From contig MBPM02000040.1 in NCBI GenBank assembly GCA_001695595.3, forward strand, positions 186,001-250,000: a stretch of 64,000 nt of DNA. Direction: 5' to 3'. Position numbers and translations under genes: made by a program. The notes beneath the pieces are model-generated. The model saw only the letters and a program-made list of their open reading frames with translations. It ran no database searches and was not told the DNA's origin. The stretch comes from Plasmopara viticola. Taxonomy: Eukaryota > Oomycota > Peronosporomycetes > Peronosporales > Peronosporaceae. This document shows positions 34,149-43,992 of the stretch, one piece after another (the stretch's first letter is position 1; each line of letters begins with the position of its first letter).

Positions 34149-34619
34149 GTATTTGTACGCAAATGGGTCATCGCTTCATACATTTCATACACTGGTCCGA
34201 TGGAATTGTAGGACACATTAGTCATACCGGGCCCCCCTGGGAATGTCCAACAACGCTGGTGGTGACGCTAGCAAACTTTTAATATCAGGCCATCGATTAG
34301 CTCTGGATTCGCGGAATAATTGTCAACATCAAACGCTCTTTGTCCATATTTTGACGTTCTCAGTCCTCTTCAGTCTCCGCTCATAAATTTTTTATGGAAA
34401 TTGTACGCTAAACCAGTGCGCTCCATAAATATTCTTTAAGCCTACGAGCTAGAGCATTCCCGATCTGCTTATGGCATGCTTTAAGTCAAATCATTGGGAA
34501 TAGAAGCACAATCGAGGCGCAATGATCATGGCTAGACGCAAATGCGCAACTTGACGTCCCTTGTCCACAAAAGGTTCTTTTCTGATCTTGCAGCTTGCAG
34601 GTCTCCGGTTAACGTTAAT

Positions 34620-35513
34620 TCAAGTGCCATCCAGTAGTTTGCTCGCTCGTTCAAAAGTCCAAAATGTGATGGCGGCGCTCGGGATTCCACGAAAGAAAGC
34701 TGCTTGCCATCCACGAAAGAGTTGCAGTACGCCCTCTTCACGTATCAACGTTGTCATACTCAATCTCAAGTTTGTGTACTTACCTGCCTTCCCATCTGCT
34801 TGGATGAGCGTTTTAATGGTGTCAAATGGCAGCGCTACCGTCCAATAGTTGACGCCACCAAATGCACCAGCAATAAGCAGCGAAGACGTCGTGCCAAACA
34901 TTCTGCTTTCAGCTAAATGGCGCCTAGCAAAGTCATACCCAAGAAAATAGAACGCTACACCAAGCGAGTCTCGGATGATAGCGGTAGTCAGACCCTTCCA
35001 CAAGGCCATAATGCCCTCGTTGCGCACCACATGAGTGATACAATGGTAAGCTCCTCGATAAAGCTGCAAATCTGGCCGATTATTGTATTGAACCTGTAGG
35101 CGGTTGCGTACGAGCTCCACAGGCGCAACCAGGAAGGCGTTAACCCCACCAGCAATCGCTCCAGCCGTCAAAGTCGCAACCGCCGGGGTAAGTACTGGTT
35201 GTAGTAGTGTCACCTGAGGAAGAACATCATTGCGAAGGATGGACGACGTAGTGAATATAACGGCCTTGTACACGCCCTGGCTGAAAAATGGAGGCAAGAA
35301 ACCCTTGTACAGCCCGTGCATGGTTTCCTGCTGGATCGTTTGTTGAGCGCAGTGGAAGAAGCCACGAAAGCGTGTTGGTGATAGTTGCAGCCGCGTACGG
35401 ATAGTGTCAAAGGGATGGCAAACCATTACACTTGCCATACCTGAGACCGAGCCGGCGACTACCGACCTAGTCCAAGGCGACAGCTTGTTCGAGGTTTCGT
35501 AGGATGAGCTCAT
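34620..35513 (-). CDS. Mitochondrial carrier (SLC25 family)
   Basis: From the ATG at 35513 the product has 297 residues, normal for the family. The three carrier repeats each show the Px[D/E]xx[K/R] signature: PFDTIRTR, PVELVRNR and PFDTIKTL. Glycine-rich partner motifs (GLYKGFLPP, ALWKGLTT, QLFRGWQAAFFRG) follow them. The protein exchanges metabolites across the inner mitochondrial membrane. The pattern recalls the carnitine/acylcarnitine and basic amino-acid carrier branch, but I do not assign a substrate. A TTTTTGCAG just upstream of the ATG looks like an acceptor site, so a 5'-UTR intron is possible. The left arm has lost its copy. Confidence 0.9.
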   Translation of the reverse strand: MSSSYETSNKLSPWTRSVVAGSVSGMASVMVCHPFDTIRTRLQLSPTRFRGFFHCAQQTIQQETMHGLYKGFLPPFFSQGVYKAVIFTTSSILRNDVLPQVTLLQPVLTPAVATLTAGAIAGGVNAFLVAPVELVRNRLQVQYNNRPDLQLYRGAYHCITHVVRNEGIMALWKGLTTAIIRDSLGVAFYFLGYDFARRHLAESRMFGTTSSLLIAGAFGGVNYWTVALPFDTIKTLIQADGKAGKYTNLRLSMTTLIREEGVLQLFRGWQAAFFRGIPSAAITFWTFERASKLLDGT

Positions 35514-35629
35514 TTTTTCACGTGAGACCTGCAAAAATAGATGTTATGAAGGAAGGGCGGTATTCAGGACGTGTAGAATCGAATACCTCTTAAAACAAAT
35601 TTTAAGGGTACACTTTGGAGGCAGTCATT

Positions 35630-36526
35630 CTAGAGACGGGAGAATGTAACCTCGTCGTTGATAAACTCACCACCGTCGACTATTACGACACCGCGCTCCT
35701 TCGCCACGGCCTGAAATAGCACTCTTGTATCAGATTCCTGCCACATCCGGGTCTGGATAGTCTCACCCGCGTAGCAAGGGCTTGTAAAACGCACGCGAAT
35801 GGACTTGAAGCGCGCCACGTCGCCACCGCAAAAGCGTTTGTATAGTGCACGGCTTACCACACCCATGGAGCACAAGCCATGCAGAATAGGTTGTTTGAAA
35901 CCCATCCTCGTGGCAATCTGTGGGTCAACATGTAGTGGGTTGTAGTCGCCTGAAAGGCGGTAGATCTGCGCCTGGTGGGGCGACGTTTTATACTCGTCTA
36001 TATAGTCTGGCTGGCGGTGTGGAATCTGTACGCGAAGTAAGCGCTTGTGGTCCTTGCTCTTATAACCCGTGAGTCCGCGAATAAATGACCCGCTTACGAG
36101 CCTGGCCACCGGTCCATTCGCGTCATCAAACTGCGTGTACGTCTCAATGAGCGTGCCCTTGCCTTTATCGTAAAAATTGACAATCTTGGTATGGCCGGTG
36201 AGTGTGCCTCCTGAGGGGTTTAGCGGCCGCACGATCTCAATCGATTGCTCACCGTGAAGGATCATGGCTGGGTTAATGCCATCATATTTGGCCGGTACAA
36301 TTGTAGGCGGAAAGGGCACCACGTCCTGCGACTGGCCCTTGAAAGGTAAACAAACAGGATAGAGCGGAAACGCAGCAAACTTGTCGTCAAACTCGTACGT
36401 AAATTGAGGACTCGACTCGCCGATTCCCACGGCGTACACCAACAAATCGCGAGTATTGTAGGTGGCCTTGTACGTGACCTCGGGACTGCTCAGGATCTTG
36501 TCTAAGTTCACGCTCATCCAGCGCAT
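35630..36526 (-). CDS. MaoC-like (R)-specific enoyl-CoA hydratase, probably peroxisomal
   Basis: Single exon, 298 residues. The N-terminal half is a degenerate hotdog domain (DLLVYAVGIGE, HGEQSIEI). The C-terminal half is a hydratase-2 hotdog with the motif YRLSGDYNPLHVDPQIA followed by PILHGLCSMG, containing the catalytic Asp and His of the family. The protein ends in SRL, a good type-1 peroxisomal targeting signal. It would hydrate trans-2-enoyl-CoA to (3R)-hydroxyacyl-CoA in peroxisomal beta-oxidation, the step done by the hydratase part of multifunctional enzyme 2. Here no dehydrogenase domain is fused. It is 96 bp from the carrier gene on the same strand. A truncated inverted copy is at 14050-14421. 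Confidence 0.9.
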   Translation of the reverse strand: MRWMSVNLDKILSSPEVTYKATYNTRDLLVYAVGIGESSPQFTYEFDDKFAAFPLYPVCLPFKGQSQDVVPFPPTIVPAKYDGINPAMILHGEQSIEIVRPLNPSGGTLTGHTKIVNFYDKGKGTLIETYTQFDDANGPVARLVSGSFIRGLTGYKSKDHKRLLRVQIPHRQPDYIDEYKTSPHQAQIYRLSGDYNPLHVDPQIATRMGFKQPILHGLCSMGVVSRALYKRFCGGDVARFKSIRVRFTSPCYAGETIQTRMWQESDTRVLFQAVAKERGVVIVDGGEFINDEVTFSRL

Positions 36527-37084
36527 CCAGGCCCTAATTAGGGACTGGTTTTACGGTTTTCCAGTCCACATGTCAATCAATTTATGTTAGGAGTAAATTT
36601 CTATAATTTCTGCATGATTTCAGGTAAAAAAAAATTGCGAAGCCTAACTCAACAAATTATACAAAATTTCAGAGAAATCAGTCTTTGAGTGCACAACTTA
36701 AGATCGCCGTTGCGGCACGCCTTTTCTGTACAAGATGCTGCGTGACCTCAATAGCATATAGCACTTTGAAGTCAATTGCGCATGCGCTCTGGTAGGTTCA
36801 ATACTTAAACCATCGCAAAGATGAATGAAGAACCATTTTTTTACATCTTTTGGACGAGAACTCAGAAGACTTTTGAAATTAATGAATCAGAGAGAGAGGC
36901 TGTATTTTCAGCTATTCCTACGAACAGGCAGCCGGAATATGTCAGGGCGTTCGATTCTGCGAGCCACGAAGCCCCAACTTCTGCTATGCGGTGAAGCTTT
37001 AGGAATTTTACCTTCGGATGACAGAACAAAATCGATTTGTTTAAACGAGTACATTTCGCTTAACCGTATTAAAATAGTGGTGGT

Positions 37085-37560
37085 GATCAAGATATTTGTC
37101 CTTTTTTAAACCATATTTTCTATTTAAAATCAAACAATACAAGGCGAATGCTGTTGGTAATATTGATATTTTAAAATATGATGCAGATGGAGCATTAATT
37201 ACATCAAATGTAACAGAGCTGAACTATTTAAATCCTATAATCGGGCCCAGAAACAGTAGAGGCTTCAAAAGCTTAGCAATTAGTGCAAGTAGAAATATAG
37301 CGAAGGTAAGTTATTTTTACATAATCAGATGCTAGATGCTACTAATGCAAGGCTTAAATATGTTATCAACAGTAAATACAAATGAATAGTACAATTCTGC
37401 TGCGATTGCATTTGATAACAGTAATGTAGTCGGTATGCCTCATGGTGCAATTTATCTCAGCGTACTGCTGCAGTTGCTGGTGACCTAGTAACTTTAACAC
37501 AATCTGCTACAAACAATGTGTAGAATGAAATCAACTGGAGCATTAGCAGTAAATTCTGTA
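37085..37560 (+). pseudogene. Relic of a structural-type protein (right-arm copy)
   Basis: Inverted homologue of 12990-13480. It reads NAVGNIDILKYDADGALITS, then after breaks LNMLSTVNTNE, NSNVVGMPHGAIYLS and QRTAAVAGDLVTLTQSATNN. The two copies differ by indels in the middle. Family unknown. Confidence 0.4.
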
Positions 37561-40224
37561 GCTGCTGCAGCAGTAACTGCTTTTGAGAGTGCACGCAAAT
37601 TACATCGGTTCATTATCTTTTGTAATATAGCACCGACCAAAGTAAACTACTTTCTCCTATTCAATTTCGTGTCCTCTATAAAAACCACAGTACACCAGTT
37701 GGCGTTTATTCCGGTCGAGAAAAAAAGACGATAAACAATATTGGTGGAACTCGTTGGTAGGCATCTACGAGCGCGCAAACCAAGTGTACCATTGTAAGAG
37801 CCCCCACTGAGTATTGCCGCTCTATTGTTAAGCTCGGGCGTGCGAATATTAATGCAAAGCCTGCCGAAAGGCTCGCCAAGCAACACGGGTTCTATAATCG
37901 CTGCTGACCGATTGATCGCAGTGGATTGCTTAGCAGCTGTGTCGGAAGCAAGATAAGGTTCTTTTAGCAGTGCTGATTCTCGATCGTGTCTGTAGACAAG
38001 ATGGAATTAGGGTTAACTAATTTGGACCAAGACCCTTGCGTTCTCAGCTTTTTTGAGGAGAAGGTTTAGAAAAAGCTTGACACCAGTTAAGAGAATATCA
38101 TTTGCGGACTGATGTCTGTCAAAGCAAAAAACTAACGTCGTCAAAGAAGTGTTGCGCAGTGTGCGCGTGGGTACGCCACATCATGGAACAGAACGCTCTC
38201 TTACGTTGATTATTCTCAGACAAGTATTACATCACTTAAAAGGCTATGAATGAGATAGCCAATTTTCGAGCTCTATTATTGCAGACCACATGTTGGATGT
38301 TTACCCGAGCAGCTGCTGATGTCGTCCTTCCCACAATACGTAAACGTTAAATAATTGTGCTGTATAGACTTTGTGCCTTAACACACGCACGCGACAAAAT
38401 ATTCGGAACCAATATGGATTCAAAGGGCAAAAGGTGAAGTTTGAAATCTAGCAAAATTTAAGATTAGAAAGGTATTTACAAATGCAGATACTGCTGTGTC
38501 TAAAACTAAATATCTTATCAAAGCATTCGAGATCATAGAAAAAAAACCTTTGTGTGTACGCTCTATATCTTAAATATGTTAAAAATCATCCAATGAAATA
38601 TAAAGAGTTACGTTAGTCTATCATTACATGGTCCAGGTGAGCACGGAAGCACTGGTGCAGACTATTTTATCATTCGAGCCAAATTTAATTTTGGCGTGTC
38701 TGAAACGACCTGCATCAAAATTAGTCTTCGCAAACGCTCCAGAGAATAATCTTCTGGCTCTTTGCTTGCTTTGGTGAAGAAGCATACCGTCTTCGAAAAT
38801 GCTGACAAAACAGGTTCATCACTTAGAGATAAGACCAATACGAATAAATCATGCCTATAGGCGCGTAATTCATGTAGAATACCACTCGTTAGCCCAAAAT
38901 GAGTCAAGGCTATTGCCTAAGGTTGGAGAACTGGTCCAACAAGATCAGAAAACTTCTGAGATTCGTTACCCTGGTTATAATTTTTTGAAGACTGTTGGGA
39001 TCGTCGGCTTTATTTTTCGTCAACTTTTGAGCTGAGTTAACTACATCCACTTTTTCTCTCTATTTTAATCGAGACAAAGCGCCATCATCATTTAGAGAGC
39101 TTCTTAGTGCCAACAGGTTTAATATAGAGTCTTGCTGATTGAAAAAGGACATGCTCACAAGAAGAGCTCTTAATGATTATCTTGACAAGACTACCTGACG
39201 CCATGATGACCTTTGATCAAACTGACCAGTGTCTTTATCCAATTTAGATTTTGCCGCTACGGTCAGAATCGCTAAGGCCGCGAAAAGCTGATATTGAGAT
39301 TCCCAGTGAATGACTCAAAAGGATTGCTCAAGGGAGCGCGAAGTTGTTATTTATTGGTTGATGGATCGGACGCGATACGTCGGCTAAGAAGTGTATGGCC
39401 CACATAGGTGCATTAAAAGCGGAGGCTTATATCAAGATGTCTTGACTTAGGCATTTCAAGAGCAATACTAATATTTCGTTAAAAAACGCTTACTTTTTGA
39501 ACCGTCTGATGCCGATATTGGCCGACCATGACTTTCAATTTTTTATTTAATCAGAACTGAACTATACGCATGGCTCAAGTGTGCTACAAGAGAAACCAAT
39601 TCGTCATTTAACGGATTAGCTTACTTGCACAGGAAGGAGCTATAATAAATGAACTATGAGCTTAGATTGCGTCTCATAAATGCTATCGATAAAAGATCTC
39701 AGCGGTGCATTAAGTGGGTATGACATTCTAGCTAATTGACGTAAAGTCTAGGCTCTTTAGGCTCCTTTGCATAGAATCGAGTTACCAACGGTGAGGTCTG
39801 ACCGACTCAAATTCTAGGAAATATTTGATTTGTTTGGACTTAGGAAATTTGAAGTCTTCATCGGGACCAATTTCACTGACATTATGTGCGTGACATGGCC
39901 TTAATATTCCTTGTGACACAGGCCAAGTGATTTTTCAATCACACACTGGTTAGTGCTAGTGAATACAGAAAGTATATATGCATTTCGATAATATACTAGA
40001 TAGTACTTGGAGGAGTTTGTCTCACAAGGAGTTCTACCGTTAGACCTAAATAGACTTTACGCTATATAGAAATTATTAGCTTTTGTAATGACAGCCTGGA
40101 TTAATGTTTTCTTTGAAGCAAAGGCTGCGGCAAGCTCGCTATAACTTGGACTCTAAATTTTTTGGCAGTTCGTCTTGGACACCACTACAAACCATGGACA
40201 ATATTGTATAGTAATGCATAAGCA
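37561..40224. other. Long AT-rich region without a recognisable gene
   Basis: No frame longer than about 80 codons. Some strings look like decayed protein (VEYHSLAQNESRLLPKVGEL near 38880; LRLRLINAIDKRSQRCIKWV near 39665) but I cannot place them. Probably old transposon debris. Confidence 0.45.
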
Positions 40225-40500
40225 AATTTTTTATTCAAAAGACTGAAAGAGCTAGTCATAAGTGATAACATGTGGATGGTTGATAGAGGTGATGGGCAAA
40301 CTGTAATATAAACTCAAGACCGAGGGTAGCCTTAAGCCCGCTTGAATACGTACAGTAATAAATCGAAGAAGAGGGAAATAAGAAATTTTTTCATATCCAA
40401 AAATTTGAAAGAGCTAGCCAAAAGTAGTTGGTGTATAAAGGTGTTGGGAGAAATGAAGAGGGCAGCCTACCGTTCACTCAAAGACATACGGTAATAGGAC
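40225..40500. repeat. Diverged two-unit tandem repeat, about 155 bp per unit
   Basis: AATTTTTTATTCAAAAGACTG near 40228 recurs as AATTTTTTCATATCCAAAAA near 40384. Both are followed by GAAAGAGCTAG, then GAGGG(T/C)AGCC, then AC(G/A)TAC(A/G)GTAATA. The units are strongly diverged. Confidence 0.6.
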
Positions 40501-40801
40501 CAAAGGATTTAATTAAAGTCGCTTTACATGCGATAGAGGAAAGTGCAAAGATCGCTCTGCGACGTTCAAAATTCTTAATAGAATTTGAAGAAGGGTTTGC
40601 TTGTGACACACGTAGGTTAAAACGCCGAGAAAAAAAAGGCTTAGAAACTACGTAACAAAGCTTTTTGCTGATATAAAACAATAGGCTTGTAGTATACGAG
40701 CCTAGGATGTAAAGGAAGCACCAAAAAATCGTGGACTAAAAAGGTTATAAGCCAATGCTTTATCAAAGAATAGTACATGACAATTAGAAAAGATTACGGA
40801 G

Positions 40802-41116
40802 AAGGTTGGGGTGACGCCCTCCTTCCAAGCGCGGGGGCTAAATGCTCGCGCGCTTCGGGCAGGTGCCCTCGGGCATCTGCAGGTCTCTAACGAGTCTCAC
40901 CCTCGACGCGACGGTCTCCAGCACCAGAGCGCCACCTGGGCTCTTACCAAGTCAGAGATAAACAAAAGAATGGAAAACCCTCAAGACCTCGGTGCTGGCA
41001 GCACTGCCCGCCGAACGAGACTCGACGTATGCGGACACCACTCTATGCCGTGGACTAGCCAGACTGAGCCTAGCACGTGCATAACTTGGCAACGCGATAA
41101 CGTAATACAATACAAT
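40802..41116 (+). mobile_element. Short LINE-derived element (copy C) with 14-bp target-site duplication
   Basis: Same three-part mosaic as copy B: LINE 5' end up to CTCCAGCACCAG, a 29-base piece (GCGCCACCTGGGCTCTTACC...), and the 3' end with an AATAC-type tail. ACAATTAGAAAAGA occurs at 40780-40793 and 41117-41130, a 14-bp target-site duplication. Confidence 0.87.
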
Positions 41117-41130
41117 ACAATTAGAAAAGA

Positions 41131-42760
41131 ACAATAATACCTCGGTTGTCATTGGCTAAGGTTGGAGCTGTAGTTTTTATGCAAGCATACATTCAGTTGT
41201 AAACGAAAAGTGTATTCCTTTATAGCAAGATATAAATTTAATGGGATTTTGCTCGCATCATCTACAAATTTTAATAGCAGCATGTCTTACATTGGTGCAT
41301 TGAATTTACCTGTTTATGGAGGCAGTTATTAGAGTTGCGTCATGGCAAAGGAGCCATTGTTTGTTAGCTACTCAAGATATTTTAAGGACCGGCCGAGATG
41401 ACTGCACGTGACTTAAAAAGCTGCATTTTCACCTGAAAATGGTAACCGAATGATTCTTAGAAAACAGAAAGTGACCATGGTGTCCTCTGAGAGAGGGTTC
41501 GCGGCAGTATCAACCAGAAAAATCTTGAAATTTACACAAGCTCACAAGTTTCTTTTAGTGCGTGACTTTACACGGTACGCGTATTCACGCGGCGAGAACT
41601 TCTGCATTAGCTGATGATTTGGCTTACTAGAGAACGCCGCTTTCTAAAAAATATTACACATATGTGCCATTCTGCGTGCACACCCACCGAGCTTCGAGCT
41701 GTACTAGTGCACACTTCGTTACTCTCTTCGCATTATGTGAGCACCATGGCCAATTTGACCTCCCTGGACCAGAGCAGAAAAATGTTATCCTCTTTTTTTG
41801 TCTTTTAGATGTATATTTCCTCACCGTCCGCGTTAGGCGCCGGTGTCATCGATACAAACGCCTCTGCCATTTTCTGTTGAAGATGGTCCAGCAGAGCGTA
41901 ACACGAGATTGCCAATAAACGCGTACTGAGTTTTTGCGCGACCCAAGATATCCAGCGCCTCATGGCCCATCAGGACTGTCAGCATACTTAGCCTGTCTTG
42001 CATGCCCTGATGCAAATGAGCATACGGCTTTATCATGCCAAAAAAAAAGTCTTGAAGGCTCGGGTGTAGGTCGACTACAGAAGCGACCGAGTGTAGCGGA
42101 GCAGTTGCATATTAAAAAGATAAGTAAAGGGCTCCAAAAAATGTCGAATGCTAAAAATTATTACAAGTCGCAGATCTGACTCGGAGAGTTAGTATATCAA
42201 GCTCTATATCTATGAATGAGTTTTACTGGAAATCGCCCGGATTTAGATGTTGTATTGGTGAGATTTCGTAAGAAATTGTTATGTTTAATCGCGTTTAATA
42301 ACAGACTTTTGAAACATGTTTACTTATATTTTATTTTATTTTATGATTTATATCAGTATTGAAGACCAGAACAGTTCTTTATTTATAGCCTGACTCTATA
42401 AACAACAATCGGTAATATGTCTGTCCAACAATTCCTGTTAAGAATATTAATATCTAATTATATGCATAAATAAGAACCTTAGCCATCACTTGAGGTTCCA
42501 AACTGATAATATCATATCTCCTTCATTTTAGTCACGCAAAATCAATATTGATGTAAGGTTGAGCATGCAATCAATTGGTCTAGTATATCATGATCATGTA
42601 TGCTACCTTTTTTTCATACACTTCGCTTGATGGATGTAGCGTGAGTGTCGATGTTATTTATAATAATGTAGCAAAAATGAAAGGATTGGATCATATGAGC
42701 TGTGTAAGCAACAGTAGAGGCACCCTTTATGTTGCTCGATGACATGTCTCTTCGAACTGA
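41131..42760. other. Intergenic, no gene recognised
   Basis: Overlapping frames of 60-84 codons on both strands at 41614-42179 show no domain. The region just upstream of 42761 must contain the promoter of the VTT-domain gene, but no clear initiator was seen. Confidence 0.45.
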
Positions 42761-43651
42761 ATGTTGTCCTGTCGAACAGCAAAGCGTGAGCGTGACACCA
42801 ACACTCTTGCTCGCATTACCACCCCCATGTACGCACCCGTGCAGCTAAAGCATTTTACGCCTGCCAGCACCGCCTCCTCCCAGAAATATCATCATAAGCG
42901 TGTTATCTATGTGCTGGGCTTCATGGCCTTCATTCTGACGACCAGCCTAATGGTAGTTCGCTTCGCCCGCAGCGCCAACTTCGATCATGTGGTACAATGG
43001 CTACAGACTCACGAAGCGTTGGGTGCCGAGATCTATGTGTGTTGCTTTACGTGTTTCGTGGTGCTTTGCTTTCCATCCACGGCGTTTGAGCTGCTTGCTG
43101 GCTATACCTTTGGTCTATGGCTCGGGCTTCTGCTTGCCACCACCGGTAAGCTATTAGGCTCCGTGCTCTCGTACGTCATTGGTCGCTATATGTGCCGTCA
43201 CCGTGTGCACTCGTATATGGCTCGTGGTCATCCGGCACTACAAGGTTTCCAGAGTTTATTGCGCAAGCGTCAGATTTTGATCGTGTTTCTCACCCGCGCG
43301 GCGTTTTTCCCTATTGGAATCAAAAATTACGGACTCAGCGTACTGGATGTGCGTTTTTCAGTCTTTTTTGCAGCAGCGCTTCTTACCGGTCTTCCGTTCT
43401 CGTTTATTTGGGTCTATTCGGGCCACGCTGTAGAAAATCTCGCAGCGCTAGTGGTCAGTCCCACGGCGTCTAGACACAACACCGAGGTAATTTTACTGCT
43501 AATAGGGGCAGGTAGCGCTTTGCTTTTGCTGTTTATGGTCGGATATTATTCTCGCAAGTACGTACTAGATTTGGCGCATGAGGAGGAAGTTGCGGAAGCA
43601 ACAGCGGTCGACTCGCCGAAGCGCATAGAGGAAGCCGTGATAGCGGTATAG
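42761..43651 (+). CDS. VTT-domain (TVP38/TMEM64-like) membrane protein
   Basis: Single exon, 296 residues. After a basic cytosolic N-terminus comes a membrane segment (VIYVLGFMAFILTTSLMVV). The VTT/SNARE-associated core follows: FPSTAFELLAGYTFGLWLGLLLA, the family-typical GKLLGSVLSYVIGR, a re-entrant region, then FFPIGIKNYGLSV and a last helix (LLLIGAGSALLLLFMVGYY). Relatives (TVP38, TMEM64, VMP1/TMEM41B, bacterial DedA) act in Golgi or ER membranes, and some scramble lipids. The C-terminus is acidic. The exact subfamily is not certain. Confidence 0.87.
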   Translation: MLSCRTAKRERDTNTLARITTPMYAPVQLKHFTPASTASSQKYHHKRVIYVLGFMAFILTTSLMVVRFARSANFDHVVQWLQTHEALGAEIYVCCFTCFVVLCFPSTAFELLAGYTFGLWLGLLLATTGKLLGSVLSYVIGRYMCRHRVHSYMARGHPALQGFQSLLRKRQILIVFLTRAAFFPIGIKNYGLSVLDVRFSVFFAAALLTGLPFSFIWVYSGHAVENLAALVVSPTASRHNTEVILLLIGAGSALLLLFMVGYYSRKYVLDLAHEEEVAEATAVDSPKRIEEAVIAV

Positions 43652-43944
43652 TTGCTTTTTGTCTCTTATGATTTATTCCTACCACTATAAGCAGCGTAAT
43701 ATTGCTTGTATAAAGATGTTACTTAAGGACTGTACTTATGCTGGTGCCATCATTGTGAGTCCCCTCAATGTTGTCCTACTCTTTTTGTATTCATGGATAG
43801 CTGCGTGTTCGACAAATTTTAGAAGCGGGATGGTTATTTGTTTGTTAGGTGGCTTTGATCGTGCAAGCAAGACATGTGTGGAGAGAGAGAAGAAATAGCT
43901 CATAGAAAATGCCGATTTGGTGTTAAGCATCGAGTAAAAACGAC

Positions 43945-43958
43945 CTCATTTATTATTT
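43945..43958 (+). promoter_or_regulatory. Putative oomycete initiator upstream of the ABC transporter
   Basis: CTCATTTATTATTT lies about 35-48 bp upstream of the ATG at 43993 and fits the YTCATTYY core with an A/T-TTT flank. Unproven. Confidence 0.4.
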
Positions 43959-43992
43959 GCCGACGACGCTGCCAACCGAAAAACTCAAGACC

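Larger units (their letters stand above)
32147..34619. other. Arm-2 intergenic region with tandem duplications, no recognised gene
   Basis: 32330-32690 is the inverted counterpart of 14900-14520. The rest up to the carrier has no left-arm partner. Minus-strand frames at 33188-33454 and 33534-33791 (85-88 codons) have no domain I recognise. Two short tandem repeats are listed separately. Confidence 0.5.
29895..37560 (-). repeat. Right arm of the large inverted duplication
   Basis: Reverse-complement counterpart of 12990-16680. In gene orientation the order is structural-type relic, MaoC, mitochondrial carrier, Kazal, first exon of ERGIC/PDI. A MULE (30664-32146) is inserted immediately upstream of the Kazal pseudogene. 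The match ends near 29895, inside the first intron of the ERGIC/PDI gene. Confidence 0.85.

Noticed and set aside
43957..43992. Upstream extension of the ABC transporter frame
   Set aside because: It starts at a TTG codon and overlaps the putative initiator region; the first ATG is at 43993.
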